From a bacterium (GTDB taxonomy: Bacteria; Planctomycetota; Planctomycetia; Planctomycetales; Planctomycetaceae): a stretch of 64,000 nucleotides of DNA. Location of the stretch: NCBI GenBank assembly GCA_016125225.1, contig WGME01000009.1, positions 248,001-312,000 on the forward strand, read 5' to 3'. The notes beneath the pieces were generated by a model. It was not told the origin of the DNA and ran no database searches. It was given only the letters and a program-made list of their open reading frames with translations. Of this stretch, positions 19,509 through 27,863 are shown piece after piece; position 1 is the stretch's first letter, and each line of letters begins with the position of its first letter. Position numbers and translations under genes: made by a program.

Positions 19509-22070
19509 TCACTTGGTTTGGAAGGCCTCGCACGACACGATCCTCTGCAGTAGACCTCGCAGCGTGTAACCATCCTGCGGCAGCTTTTGCACCAGTTGTT
19601 GAACCGTGGGTTGATCTGAAAGCCCCAACTCCCGCCCCAACGCATACGTCAAGAGGTGAGTCGTGAGCGATTGAAGGAACAGCTCTTCGCGAGCCAGCAT
19701 GGCTGTTTGCAACCCAGCCAACCCGTTGATTTCGGTGCCATCGGGCATTCGCGAAGAAGCATCGATCAATGGGTCATCGCGACCGACACGACCTTTGTAA
19801 CCAAAGCCTTCCCGCTCCCGCCATTCCCCGGCCGCGTTGAAGTTCTCAAGCGCAAACCCCAGCGGATCGATCTTGCTGTGACAGCGGGCACACTGCGGCA
19901 ACTCGCGATGAATCTCCAGCCGTTGCCGCACGGTGGCTTTATCGATGCCCGGGACTTTGGGAGCGATTTCCCCGGCATTGGCCACGGGCAATCCTGGATC
20001 GGTTCCCAGCAATGTTTTCAGAATCCAGGTCCCTCGTTTAACGGGCGAAGTGCGTGTCCCATTCGAGGTAATGGTCAAAATTGAAGCCTGAGTCACGATG
20101 CCGCCGCGATGGACTTCGGGTGAGACCGCGACTCGCCTGAATTCATCGCCGCGCACATCGGGAATGCCATAGAACCGCGCGAGGCGTTCATTGATCGTGA
20201 CAAACTCGCTCCGCAACATCTGCCGCACATCGAGATCGTGCTGCAGGAATTCCCTGAAGTAGGCTTCCGTTTCGCCGACGATTGAGGTCTCCAGATGCCG
20301 ATCGTATTGCGGATAGAGATCGCTCGCCGGGGGATTCGCTCCCACTTCTCGAATGCCAAGCCATTGCCCGACAAAGTTGGTGACCAGCTCGGCGGCTTTG
20401 GGGTCGGCGAGCATGCGGTCGACCTGCCGCTGCCGGACCTGCGGATCACGAAGCCGACCCGCTGCGGCGAGCTTCGTCAGTTCCTCATCCGGGCAGGACA
20501 ACCATAAGAAATACGACAGCCGCGTCGCGAATTGATCATCATCCAACGGCACTGCTTTCGGACCCGGTTGTGGCTCCGAGAGATAGAGAAAGTGTGGTGA
20601 AGCCAGCACGGCAATCAACGGCAGCTTGATCGCCTCGACGAACGATTTCCCGGCACGATTGGCGGTCATCAAGGCCAGTTTGGCATCGATTTCGTCCGGC
20701 GTGACGGGGCGTCGATAGGCCCGCTGCATGAACCGCGACAGCACCTCGCGGGCATAGGCGGTTTCGTTTGTCTGCTGCTGGGGAGACGGAAAAAGAATGC
20801 GGGTGTGCGATGTGGGCGGCCAGTTGTCATAGATCGGCCCTTCCACTTCGAACCAGTCGATCATCAGTTCCGGTCGGGCGAAAGTGTCGTGGCCCTGCAT
20901 CCAGAAATTCTCGAGTTCCCGCGGGATCGCATAGGCATACTCCCAGCCGATACCCGCTTTCTCGGTAGTAAATCGCGTGGTGAATTCATAGGTCCCCGGT
21001 TGATCGGGAGTCGCGGGGACATCGAATTCCGCAATCGTTTTGGGTTGCGGCCCCAGTTGCAGCACCAGCCGCATGCGAGCGGGACCATAGTCGTACATGC
21101 GATCGGTGCGGAAGTGCTCTAGGTCGCGTTCAAATTGTTCCTGGGTCCACTTTTTACCTTTCGGGTTCTTTGCGTCTTGCTCATCGCGACGGTGGACCAG
21201 AATGGCTTCGGCACTTTTGACAATTTGCTCACGCGTTGGTCGCCGTCCCGCGGCCTTGATGCGAATCGTGTAAAGACCAGCCGTCGGTACACGGAAATCA
21301 CGGGCGCCCACGCCTTTGTCCCACGAGTTGTGATGAATAACGACCCAGTCGCCTTCCTGCTGATTGTTGTTCCCGTTCACCAGCGGGTTGTTCTGGGCAT
21401 CGAGTCGCAGGCGTGTACGATCGGCCGGTCCGGCTTTCGGATCAAATCGCCAGTGGATCGTCTCCGGTCGTTCGCCTTCCACCAAGGCTCGGTCAAGAAT
21501 CTGTTGGGCGGCGTTCAAATAGAGTTCGATATGCAGCGGTGACATGGTGAGGGCGCTGCCGTTGTTATCGAAGCCTCCAGCAGGTGGGTCTTGAGGAAAG
21601 CCAGAGGTATCGAAGTCGATGCCGATGAGATCGCGAATGGTGTTGCGATACTCGGCCCGATTGAGTCGCCGCAGGACTACTTGCTGTTCCCGCAAAATTA
21701 ATTCGGCCTGCACGGCCTGCTGTGTGATCCAGTCAACTACGGCGGCCACTTCCGCGGGTTTCGGCTGTGGTTCTCCTTCCGGCGGCATCTCGTGCGAGTT
21801 CAGCACATTGACGATTTCCAGCCATTGAGCACGCGTCGCCGCCTCTGTGAACTGGTATGCCAGATGCTTCAACTCAACAGAGAATTCCCCTTCCGGTTTG
21901 TTTCCGGAGTGGCATTCCTGGCAATAAGTCTTCAGGAACGGGGCCACTAATTTCTGATAACCCGTCGCATCTGCCGGGACAACGGGCTCAGCCGATCGAC
22001 AGGGCAACGCCACCAGAGATGACGCGATCACGACGAGAAGACATAAGGCTGGCCGACGCATGCCATACAT
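19509..22070 (-). CDS. Planctomycete cytochrome C / DUF1587-DUF1592-DUF1588-DUF1585 protein, 853 aa
   Basis: A signal peptide is followed by a c-type haem site CQECH at residues 50-54 with a later MPPEGEP that may supply the axial Met. The DUF1587 segment (VVLRRLNRAEYRNTIRDLIG) is at about 125-190. DUF1595/1592 (YRRPVTPDEIDAKLALM, ATRLSYFLWLSCPDEEL, FVGQWLGIREV) and DUF1588 (NERLARFYGIPDV, GGIVTQASILTITSNGTRTS) follow. A second haem-like motif, CARCH, occurs near residue 727, and DUF1585 ends the protein (THLLTYALGRELGLSDQP). It is probably an exported redox protein acting with the adjacent DUF1552 protein. Its electron partner is unknown. Confidence 0.9.
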   Translation of the reverse strand: MYGMRRPALCLLVVIASSLVALPCRSAEPVVPADATGYQKLVAPFLKTYCQECHSGNKPEGEFSVELKHLAYQFTEAATRAQWLEIVNVLNSHEMPPEGEPQPKPAEVAAVVDWITQQAVQAELILREQQVVLRRLNRAEYRNTIRDLIGIDFDTSGFPQDPPAGGFDNNGSALTMSPLHIELYLNAAQQILDRALVEGERPETIHWRFDPKAGPADRTRLRLDAQNNPLVNGNNNQQEGDWVVIHHNSWDKGVGARDFRVPTAGLYTIRIKAAGRRPTREQIVKSAEAILVHRRDEQDAKNPKGKKWTQEQFERDLEHFRTDRMYDYGPARMRLVLQLGPQPKTIAEFDVPATPDQPGTYEFTTRFTTEKAGIGWEYAYAIPRELENFWMQGHDTFARPELMIDWFEVEGPIYDNWPPTSHTRILFPSPQQQTNETAYAREVLSRFMQRAYRRPVTPDEIDAKLALMTANRAGKSFVEAIKLPLIAVLASPHFLYLSEPQPGPKAVPLDDDQFATRLSYFLWLSCPDEELTKLAAAGRLRDPQVRQRQVDRMLADPKAAELVTNFVGQWLGIREVGANPPASDLYPQYDRHLETSIVGETEAYFREFLQHDLDVRQMLRSEFVTINERLARFYGIPDVRGDEFRRVAVSPEVHRGGIVTQASILTITSNGTRTSPVKRGTWILKTLLGTDPGLPVANAGEIAPKVPGIDKATVRQRLEIHRELPQCARCHSKIDPLGFALENFNAAGEWREREGFGYKGRVGRDDPLIDASSRMPDGTEINGLAGLQTAMLAREELFLQSLTTHLLTYALGRELGLSDQPTVQQLVQKLPQDGYTLRGLLQRIVSCEAFQTK

Positions 22071-22191
22071 TCCGTGAGAGCAACGGAAAATTCGACGATG
22101 GGAATGCGTACAGCATGACCGATCGGTCGGGGACTCGTCAATCGGATCGTGGGGGATTCAACGCAATTGTCGATGCCCGCCAGCCATACCG

Positions 22192-23076
22192 TCAGAACTG
22201 AATGCCGATACCGACGTTCGAGAAGAACTGAGCGGCATCCTGATTCAGTCCCCAGCCGGTTCGCACCCCAATCTCGCAATTCGGCGAGATCAGGTAATGT
22301 ACGCCGGGGCTGATGTATTGTGGATTGTGCTCGTTGGCAAGACCATCGCTGAAGAGACCGAAGTACTCAATGTGAGTGTTGCACCGTTCGTGAACCGGGA
22401 CTTTGAGGACCACCGAGTGGGCCCATTGATTGAAATGGTCATGTTCTTCGTTTGCGGCGTTGTACCGCAGAGCAGTATCGAGGACCCAATCATTCGGCAG
22501 AGTCCAGCCGGCGACGTAACCAGTGACAAATTGTGTCGCCGTATTGGGGCCAGCCGTAGGGGTGGTGGCATGCACAATCAAAGCCGAACGCGGTAACCAG
22601 GCCTGCTGCTCGGTGACCGCAATTTTGAATCCGTACAGAATGTTCGCTTCGGTTTCAGCTCCTGCGGTTTCTTCCTCATCGCCCCCCAGTTCTGATCCAG
22701 AAACAGTTCCGCCACCCCCCGCTTCGTAGTTCCAACCGAGGCGAAGTTCGAAGCGATCAGTCACACCCACACGGGTCAGCAATTCGGGAAAGCTGTGGCT
22801 GTCGGCCGACTGCCGGTTATCGATGAAGGAGTAAGAGCTTTCGATCATCGTAAGACCACGGTCCACCAGTGTGGTCGCCGGGGTGAACGAGTCTCGATCG
22901 GTTTCCAGCGGTTCTGCTTCAACGTCTGAAGTCGACTCACCACGGATGGCATCGGCAAAGGGGCCTGCAAATTCCTGTGCCGATGCTGATGGCGATGCCA
23001 TGTAACACGCCAGCAGCACAAGGCCGGACCAGCGGCGAAGCGGCAAAAACGGCAGGTTCTGGATGAGCAGGAACAC
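22192..23076 (-). CDS. Outer-membrane channel-like protein (Phenol_MetA_deg type), 294 aa
   Basis: After a signal peptide (hydrophobic, ending PSASAQ) comes DRDSFTPATTLVDRGLTMIES, then strand-like segments FELRLGWNYEAGGGG, WVLDTALRYNAANEEHDHF and VHYLISPNCEIGVRTGWGLNQ, ending in a terminal F. This fits the transporter family named after the MetA pathway of phenol degradation, members of which are predicted small beta barrels. The name does not imply phenol use. It lies 174 nt downstream of the M50-HlyD gene on the same strand and could be read with it, which would add an outer-membrane part to that locus. Confidence 0.7.
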   Translation of the reverse strand: MFLLIQNLPFLPLRRWSGLVLLACYMASPSASAQEFAGPFADAIRGESTSDVEAEPLETDRDSFTPATTLVDRGLTMIESSYSFIDNRQSADSHSFPELLTRVGVTDRFELRLGWNYEAGGGGTVSGSELGGDEEETAGAETEANILYGFKIAVTEQQAWLPRSALIVHATTPTAGPNTATQFVTGYVAGWTLPNDWVLDTALRYNAANEEHDHFNQWAHSVVLKVPVHERCNTHIEYFGLFSDGLANEHNPQYISPGVHYLISPNCEIGVRTGWGLNQDAAQFFSNVGIGIQF

Positions 23077-23250
23077 GGTGGCTTCCGGGAGAGACCGGTG
23101 ACCGGAAAACAGACGTCTGATGTCTCACTGCTCGGGATTGTCCGCGATCCCACTTGCTGGAATCTTTCTGCCGATGTTGATTTCAATAATGCGTAGCAGG
23201 GATGAATCGATCGCGTAGAGTTTGCGGGGGCGAGAACCAATACCGGAAGT

Positions 23251-25461
23251 TTACATCCGGAAGGTGAAGGTCCGGCGGGCGGTCTGCAACAACCACCATG
23301 CCGTGGTGTGATGCGAGACCAGGAAGCGGGCCCGGCCACGTAATCCAGTCCGTAGAACTCCCGACTCATCGACCAGGGGAACTTCCGCCGCGTAGGCCAG
23401 TTCCTGCAACTGCTCCTGTTGATCGGGAGTGGTGACTGTGGCGAGTGGCCCGCCCACTTTATTGGAAAGGGGTAACGGAACCACATCGGCGTGCTCTTGG
23501 GACAAACCTGCCAGTGTGCCATGAAAGACCAGACCGGGAATGGCATCGAATTTCAAGCTGACGGCATCACCGACCTGAACTTCATCTCGATGGGCTTGCG
23601 GCAAGTACAAGGTCGCCTTCAGATCATCACTCGGAGCAATACTGGCAATGCTGGTACGCGGCTCCAGAAATGCGCCAATGTTCTGCGGATCGAGCGGTGT
23701 GGCATGCCACGGCGGCAACCGTTCGGTGTTCATTTCCGGGGGTGGGCTGCGAAACTCTGCCGCCACGACCTGTCCCGCGATGGGAGCGGTGATCCGTAAC
23801 TGACGCAGTTGGTCGTCCGCTTCGACCAGGAGTTTCTTCAATCCCGCCAGGCGTTCTAACGCCACCGCATACTCGGCTGCATCGTCTTTGGACCGGGCTG
23901 CGGAGACTGTGACTTCCTGCATGGCGATGTCATCAATGAGTTGCCGCTGCTTGTCAGCCAGTTCCTCATTTTCCAGTTCAAGCAACAGGTCACCCGCGGC
24001 GACCTGTTGGCCGGGTTGCACATGAATGGCGAGGATGCGGCCCGATACCGGGTTCATCACTTCCACAGCACCGGCGGGTTCGACAATCGCGGCCGCTTCC
24101 ACATACCAGGGAATGGGGATCGACAAGAGGCCGATGAGCAATCCCACCAGCAGGCCAACCGTCGTGATAATCCGCCACCAGCGCGGCGGACCATGCTTCT
24201 GTCCCTGACTGATGCGCCACATCCGCCAGAAGAGCGAGATGAGCATCCCGGATAAAGAGAAGATCAGCAGCGTGATACCAATGCTCTGCAGTTGATGCGG
24301 TTTGAGCCAGGAATAGAGGAACATCATGATGCTGCCCATCACAAACCAACCGTAAGCCGTCGATCCCATTGCGTACAGAATGAACCAGAATTCGTTATGT
24401 TGCGGCAACGACCGGTCGGGCAATGTTTCGTGACCGAATACCCAATGGGCGAGGCTGCGGTCGAGCAACCGATCGGCCTTCTGACGCATGTTCGGAATGC
24501 CGAGGAAGTCGGCCAGCATGTAATAACCGTCGTACCGCATTAACGGGTTGGCGTTGAACAGTACGGTGGTCACCGCGCAGACAAAGACCACGTTGAGCGC
24601 CAGGTGATTGACCAAGCCCGGCTGCGTCCACCACCAGATGTAAGTGGCAAGTGCGGCCAGAAATGTTTCCACCAGCATCCCGCCCGCACCAATCCAGATG
24701 CGAGGCCATTTCTCGCGGATCAACCAGGCATCGGTCACATCGCAGTACATCGTCGGCGTAAACAGCATCACCATCACCCCCATCTCATGACAGCGACGGC
24801 GATAGTAATGACAGGTTAAACCGTGACCAAATTCGTGCAGCAGTTTCGTAGCGCCCAACGTGACCCACAACCACGGCAGATTCGACCAGCCAAAGAACTG
24901 CTGGAACTCAGGCAAACGACTGCGAAATTCCGAGAACTGCACCAGAATCAGAAGCCATGAGACCACAATGAACATCGAGGCCAGAGTGAGTGTCGCGGGA
25001 TGATAAATCCAGCGGCACCACGGCAACATCGCTTCCAGCACATAGTACGCGTTCCACCCCGGCAGCTTGGTAAACAGCAGTTGTTTCGGTGCCTGCTTGA
25101 GCTGAGCCCAGAACCGATCCCACCGGCGTTCGCGAAAAGTTTCAGCTTGACCGGGGCGATCGCTGACCACCAGGCCTTTTCGATGCAGATCCACAACCAA
25201 CCGCTGCAGGTCGTCAATCGTGAGGGCCTGAGCGGGATGGTCGCGATTGATCGCCTCTTCCAGTTGGTGAAGCGAGACGGAGCCATCGAGCCGCGATAGG
25301 ACCGCGTATTGCGAGGCTTCCAACTGATGGTACTCGAGTGCCAGCGGATCTTTGACTGCCCAGGCCGCGTTCTGATCATCGCCCAATTGCGCAGCGATCA
25401 GATCCGGCCGCCGCCGCAGCGGGACCGATCGATACGACGACGCAATCATTCCGGCAGACAT
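23251..25461 (-). CDS. PqqD-like / M50 metalloprotease / HlyD fusion protein, 736 aa
   Basis: Residues about 35-110 resemble a PqqD-like winged-helix domain (YAVLSRLDGSVSLHQLEEAI). A multi-span membrane region follows with the zinc motif HEFGH at about 208-212 and the distal NANPLMRYDGYY at about 301-312, so the M50 metal ligands are intact. A further membrane helix leads to an HlyD-type lipoyl and barrel region (about 450-735: SGRILAIHVQPGQQVAAGDLLLELENEE split across two blades). KEGG groups such proteins as YydH-like peptide zinc metalloproteases. Here it lies downstream of the SecA-like and GAF-HlyD genes, separated from the latter by 113 nt with an inverted repeat. A role in processing or exporting the locus's substrate is inferred. 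Confidence 0.82.
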   Translation of the reverse strand: MSAGMIASSYRSVPLRRRPDLIAAQLGDDQNAAWAVKDPLALEYHQLEASQYAVLSRLDGSVSLHQLEEAINRDHPAQALTIDDLQRLVVDLHRKGLVVSDRPGQAETFRERRWDRFWAQLKQAPKQLLFTKLPGWNAYYVLEAMLPWCRWIYHPATLTLASMFIVVSWLLILVQFSEFRSRLPEFQQFFGWSNLPWLWVTLGATKLLHEFGHGLTCHYYRRRCHEMGVMVMLFTPTMYCDVTDAWLIREKWPRIWIGAGGMLVETFLAALATYIWWWTQPGLVNHLALNVVFVCAVTTVLFNANPLMRYDGYYMLADFLGIPNMRQKADRLLDRSLAHWVFGHETLPDRSLPQHNEFWFILYAMGSTAYGWFVMGSIMMFLYSWLKPHQLQSIGITLLIFSLSGMLISLFWRMWRISQGQKHGPPRWWRIITTVGLLVGLLIGLLSIPIPWYVEAAAIVEPAGAVEVMNPVSGRILAIHVQPGQQVAAGDLLLELENEELADKQRQLIDDIAMQEVTVSAARSKDDAAEYAVALERLAGLKKLLVEADDQLRQLRITAPIAGQVVAAEFRSPPPEMNTERLPPWHATPLDPQNIGAFLEPRTSIASIAPSDDLKATLYLPQAHRDEVQVGDAVSLKFDAIPGLVFHGTLAGLSQEHADVVPLPLSNKVGGPLATVTTPDQQEQLQELAYAAEVPLVDESGVLRTGLRGRARFLVSHHTTAWWLLQTARRTFTFRM

Positions 25462-25485
25462 TCGTTAGCTCCAGAAGTCCAGAGA

Positions 25486-25554
25486 CGAGAGTCCAGAGTT
25501 AAGAGCCAGACAAATTCCTGCAGTAACGCGTGCCGTTCAGGCTCTGGACTCTCG
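25486..25554. repeat. Inverted repeat in the M50-HlyD / GAF-HlyD intergenic space
   Basis: Perfect 13-bp arms (CGAGAGTCCAGAG at 25486-25498 and CTCTGGACTCTCG at 25542-25554) are separated by 43 nt. The motif CCAGAG and its complement also repeat nearby (25476-25485 region and after 25555). No T-run follows, so it is a poor intrinsic terminator. It could be a dispersed intergenic repeat, a mRNA-stability element or a binding site. Confidence 0.6.
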
Positions 25555-25574
25555 ACATTCCACTCTTGACTCTA

Positions 25575-27863
25575 CTACCACCAGACATACCGCTGCACAA
25601 ACTCGATCACATCACCAAACAAGACATAACCCAACGGCTTCTCGCCGCAGGCAATGCGGGCTCGCACTTCGGCACCAATCCGGTGTTCCGGAGCGGTGTC
25701 GCCCTCCGGGTCGGCAATCAAACGCACCACCAGCCGATCGTCTTCGGCCATCGTGGCGCGTGTCGCCACTTCCCGCAGTTCTGCCGTGTGATGCACATCA
25801 GGAGCGGTCACGAGGACATATTCGACCGGCAAGTGCGTGGAATCGTGCGCTTGTGCCTGGATGAGGTGATCCAACCGGGCTTCATCGACTTTCAATTCGA
25901 GCTGCCAGGGCCCTGATTGATCCATGATCGACAGCAGCACTTCACCGCGTTGGACCGGTCGATGTTTGAGGAGTTGATCGACCTGGAACGTGGCCACAGT
26001 GCCCGAGACCGGCGTGCGAACTTCCAGCTTTTCGGCCCGGCTTTCCAGAATCGCCACCTTGCGCGACAAGCCGCCGATTTGCACGCGGGTTTCTTCCAAG
26101 CGTCCAAAGAGTTGCAGCTCATGATCTTTCTGCCCGGTCTTCTGGGCTTGATCGATTTCGAACTGCAGCGCTCGATACAGCTTTCGTTTCTCGTCGAGTT
26201 CCGAACGGGCGGCCACCAACTCGGTTTCCAGTTCCTCGTTCTTCAATCGCACCACAAGATCACCCGCGGCGACCTGCTGGCCACTGGTGACAAGAATTTC
26301 CTGCACTTCACTGTCGATAGGAACGAAGACATCGCGTCGCTGAGCCGGGAGAAATTGTCCTTGAGCTTCAACACGGTATTCCCAGGGAATCATCACCAGG
26401 GCTGTCGACACAGCAGCCACCAATGCCAGGCACGCGAGTGTCCAGGCGAGCCGCCGGCCACGCATCCAGCGGGTGAATTGGCCCAAGGCTCGCCACAGCG
26501 GCAATAGCAGAATCGCATCGCACTGAGCGGCATTATCGAGCGGACGACACAGGCACTCGGCCAACTGCCGAGCCCGCAACGCCAAGTCTGGCACTGCGTC
26601 ACCCTCGACGAGTTGTTCGACGATCAAGCAACCGATGGCCCGGCGAGAGATTTTCGGTTGATCGGGATCGCTGGAAAGCTGGTTCTCCACAGCCAGCGGT
26701 ATCACGATGACCGCTCGCGGAGCCGCCTCGGCGACGTATTCCGCGAGGGGTTCTGCTAACTGTTCGGGTAGCTCATCTTCTTCCTGGGGAAACTCCAGCA
26801 CCTGTTTGCCATCGCAAACCACTTTGGCCAAACGTTCCAGCAATGGAACCCAGGGAGCACGACGTGACCAGCGGGCCACGCCACTGACCGATGTGATGCG
26901 TGGACGCCGCCCCGTCAGCACGGTCACGCGATCACAACCGAGCCACAAGCGACCGTCATTCGCAGCCACCTCGGCGACAGTGCGAGTTGACAGCGACTTC
27001 TGTAATTGAATCGAGAGTTCCAGCAGTTCCTGCCACCAGTTGTCTACGACAGGAGGTGAGGCCGGAGACGCCGACACGGGTCTTGGAACACCGGGTGGCA
27101 TGGCCAACAAGGGGGGAATCGGCGGAGGCGATGCACCACCGTTACTGATCACTGGTTGAACCGTAGCGATGGACTGTCCGATCACATGCGGACCGACGAC
27201 TTGAGGCACGCCGTTCGTGACCGAGGCGGGGGACTGTTGGCCTTGGACAGGCGGTTTGGGCCCGGTCACTTTAGCGCTGGCCGGGGCTTTTGTCGCCGCA
27301 ATCGGTGGTTTGGGAGGGGCTTCAGCCGGCGCCTCCAAGCTGGTCATCACCGCCTGCCAGCGGCGTTCGATTAAGCGTGCGAGTTCCTCGATCAACTCAC
27401 GAAAGGTTGAAGAAGGATCGACCGGGTGGTCGTACCGTACCGTTTCCAGAATCGCCAGGCATTCCCCGCGCAAACTGATTCTCGCCGCATCGGTCACGAA
27501 GGGACCAAACACGGGGGGATCGGACTGATACCATCGCCTCTGATCTTTGGCCTGCCCCGCAATGACTTCGCGCAGCCACATCTGATGATCGGTGGCCATC
27601 CGAGGGTCTTTGATCAATGGCGAATGCAGAATGCCATCGTCGGCCACCAGCGAGACGGTCGCCTGTCCCGATTCTTTGACCGGTTCAATCCGCCACAAAC
27701 CACAACCCAGGGCTTCCTCGCTGTCGACGAGTTTTTCCACGAGTTGCTGACAGAAAGCCGGAAGCGACAGATCACGCAGTTCGTTGAGATCATTGATCAG
27801 ATCCCAGCCGGTACGCGGTGTCTGTGACTGCGGTTGTGTGGCCGTATCGTCTTTGGGGCTCAT
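25575..27863 (-). CDS. GAF domain-HlyD adaptor fusion protein, 762 aa
   Basis: I place the start at ATG 27863, which overlaps the TGA of the SecA-like gene (ATGA) and has GGAGG close upstream; the longer frame has a poorer start. Residues 1-180 form a domain that may be a divergent GAF, a Pro-rich linker follows to about 270, and a second GAF-like domain spans about 275-455. A single membrane helix (about 470-492) leads to HlyD lipoyl halves (VPIDSEVQEILVTSGQQVAAGD, then VRTPVSGTVATFQVDQ) with a coiled coil between. Such a layout puts a sensory domain in the cytoplasm and an adaptor in the periplasm. It is probably a regulated adaptor of the same export complex. Confidence 0.83.
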   Translation of the reverse strand: MSPKDDTATQPQSQTPRTGWDLINDLNELRDLSLPAFCQQLVEKLVDSEEALGCGLWRIEPVKESGQATVSLVADDGILHSPLIKDPRMATDHQMWLREVIAGQAKDQRRWYQSDPPVFGPFVTDAARISLRGECLAILETVRYDHPVDPSSTFRELIEELARLIERRWQAVMTSLEAPAEAPPKPPIAATKAPASAKVTGPKPPVQGQQSPASVTNGVPQVVGPHVIGQSIATVQPVISNGGASPPPIPPLLAMPPGVPRPVSASPASPPVVDNWWQELLELSIQLQKSLSTRTVAEVAANDGRLWLGCDRVTVLTGRRPRITSVSGVARWSRRAPWVPLLERLAKVVCDGKQVLEFPQEEDELPEQLAEPLAEYVAEAAPRAVIVIPLAVENQLSSDPDQPKISRRAIGCLIVEQLVEGDAVPDLALRARQLAECLCRPLDNAAQCDAILLLPLWRALGQFTRWMRGRRLAWTLACLALVAAVSTALVMIPWEYRVEAQGQFLPAQRRDVFVPIDSEVQEILVTSGQQVAAGDLVVRLKNEELETELVAARSELDEKRKLYRALQFEIDQAQKTGQKDHELQLFGRLEETRVQIGGLSRKVAILESRAEKLEVRTPVSGTVATFQVDQLLKHRPVQRGEVLLSIMDQSGPWQLELKVDEARLDHLIQAQAHDSTHLPVEYVLVTAPDVHHTAELREVATRATMAEDDRLVVRLIADPEGDTAPEHRIGAEVRARIACGEKPLGYVLFGDVIEFVQRYVWW

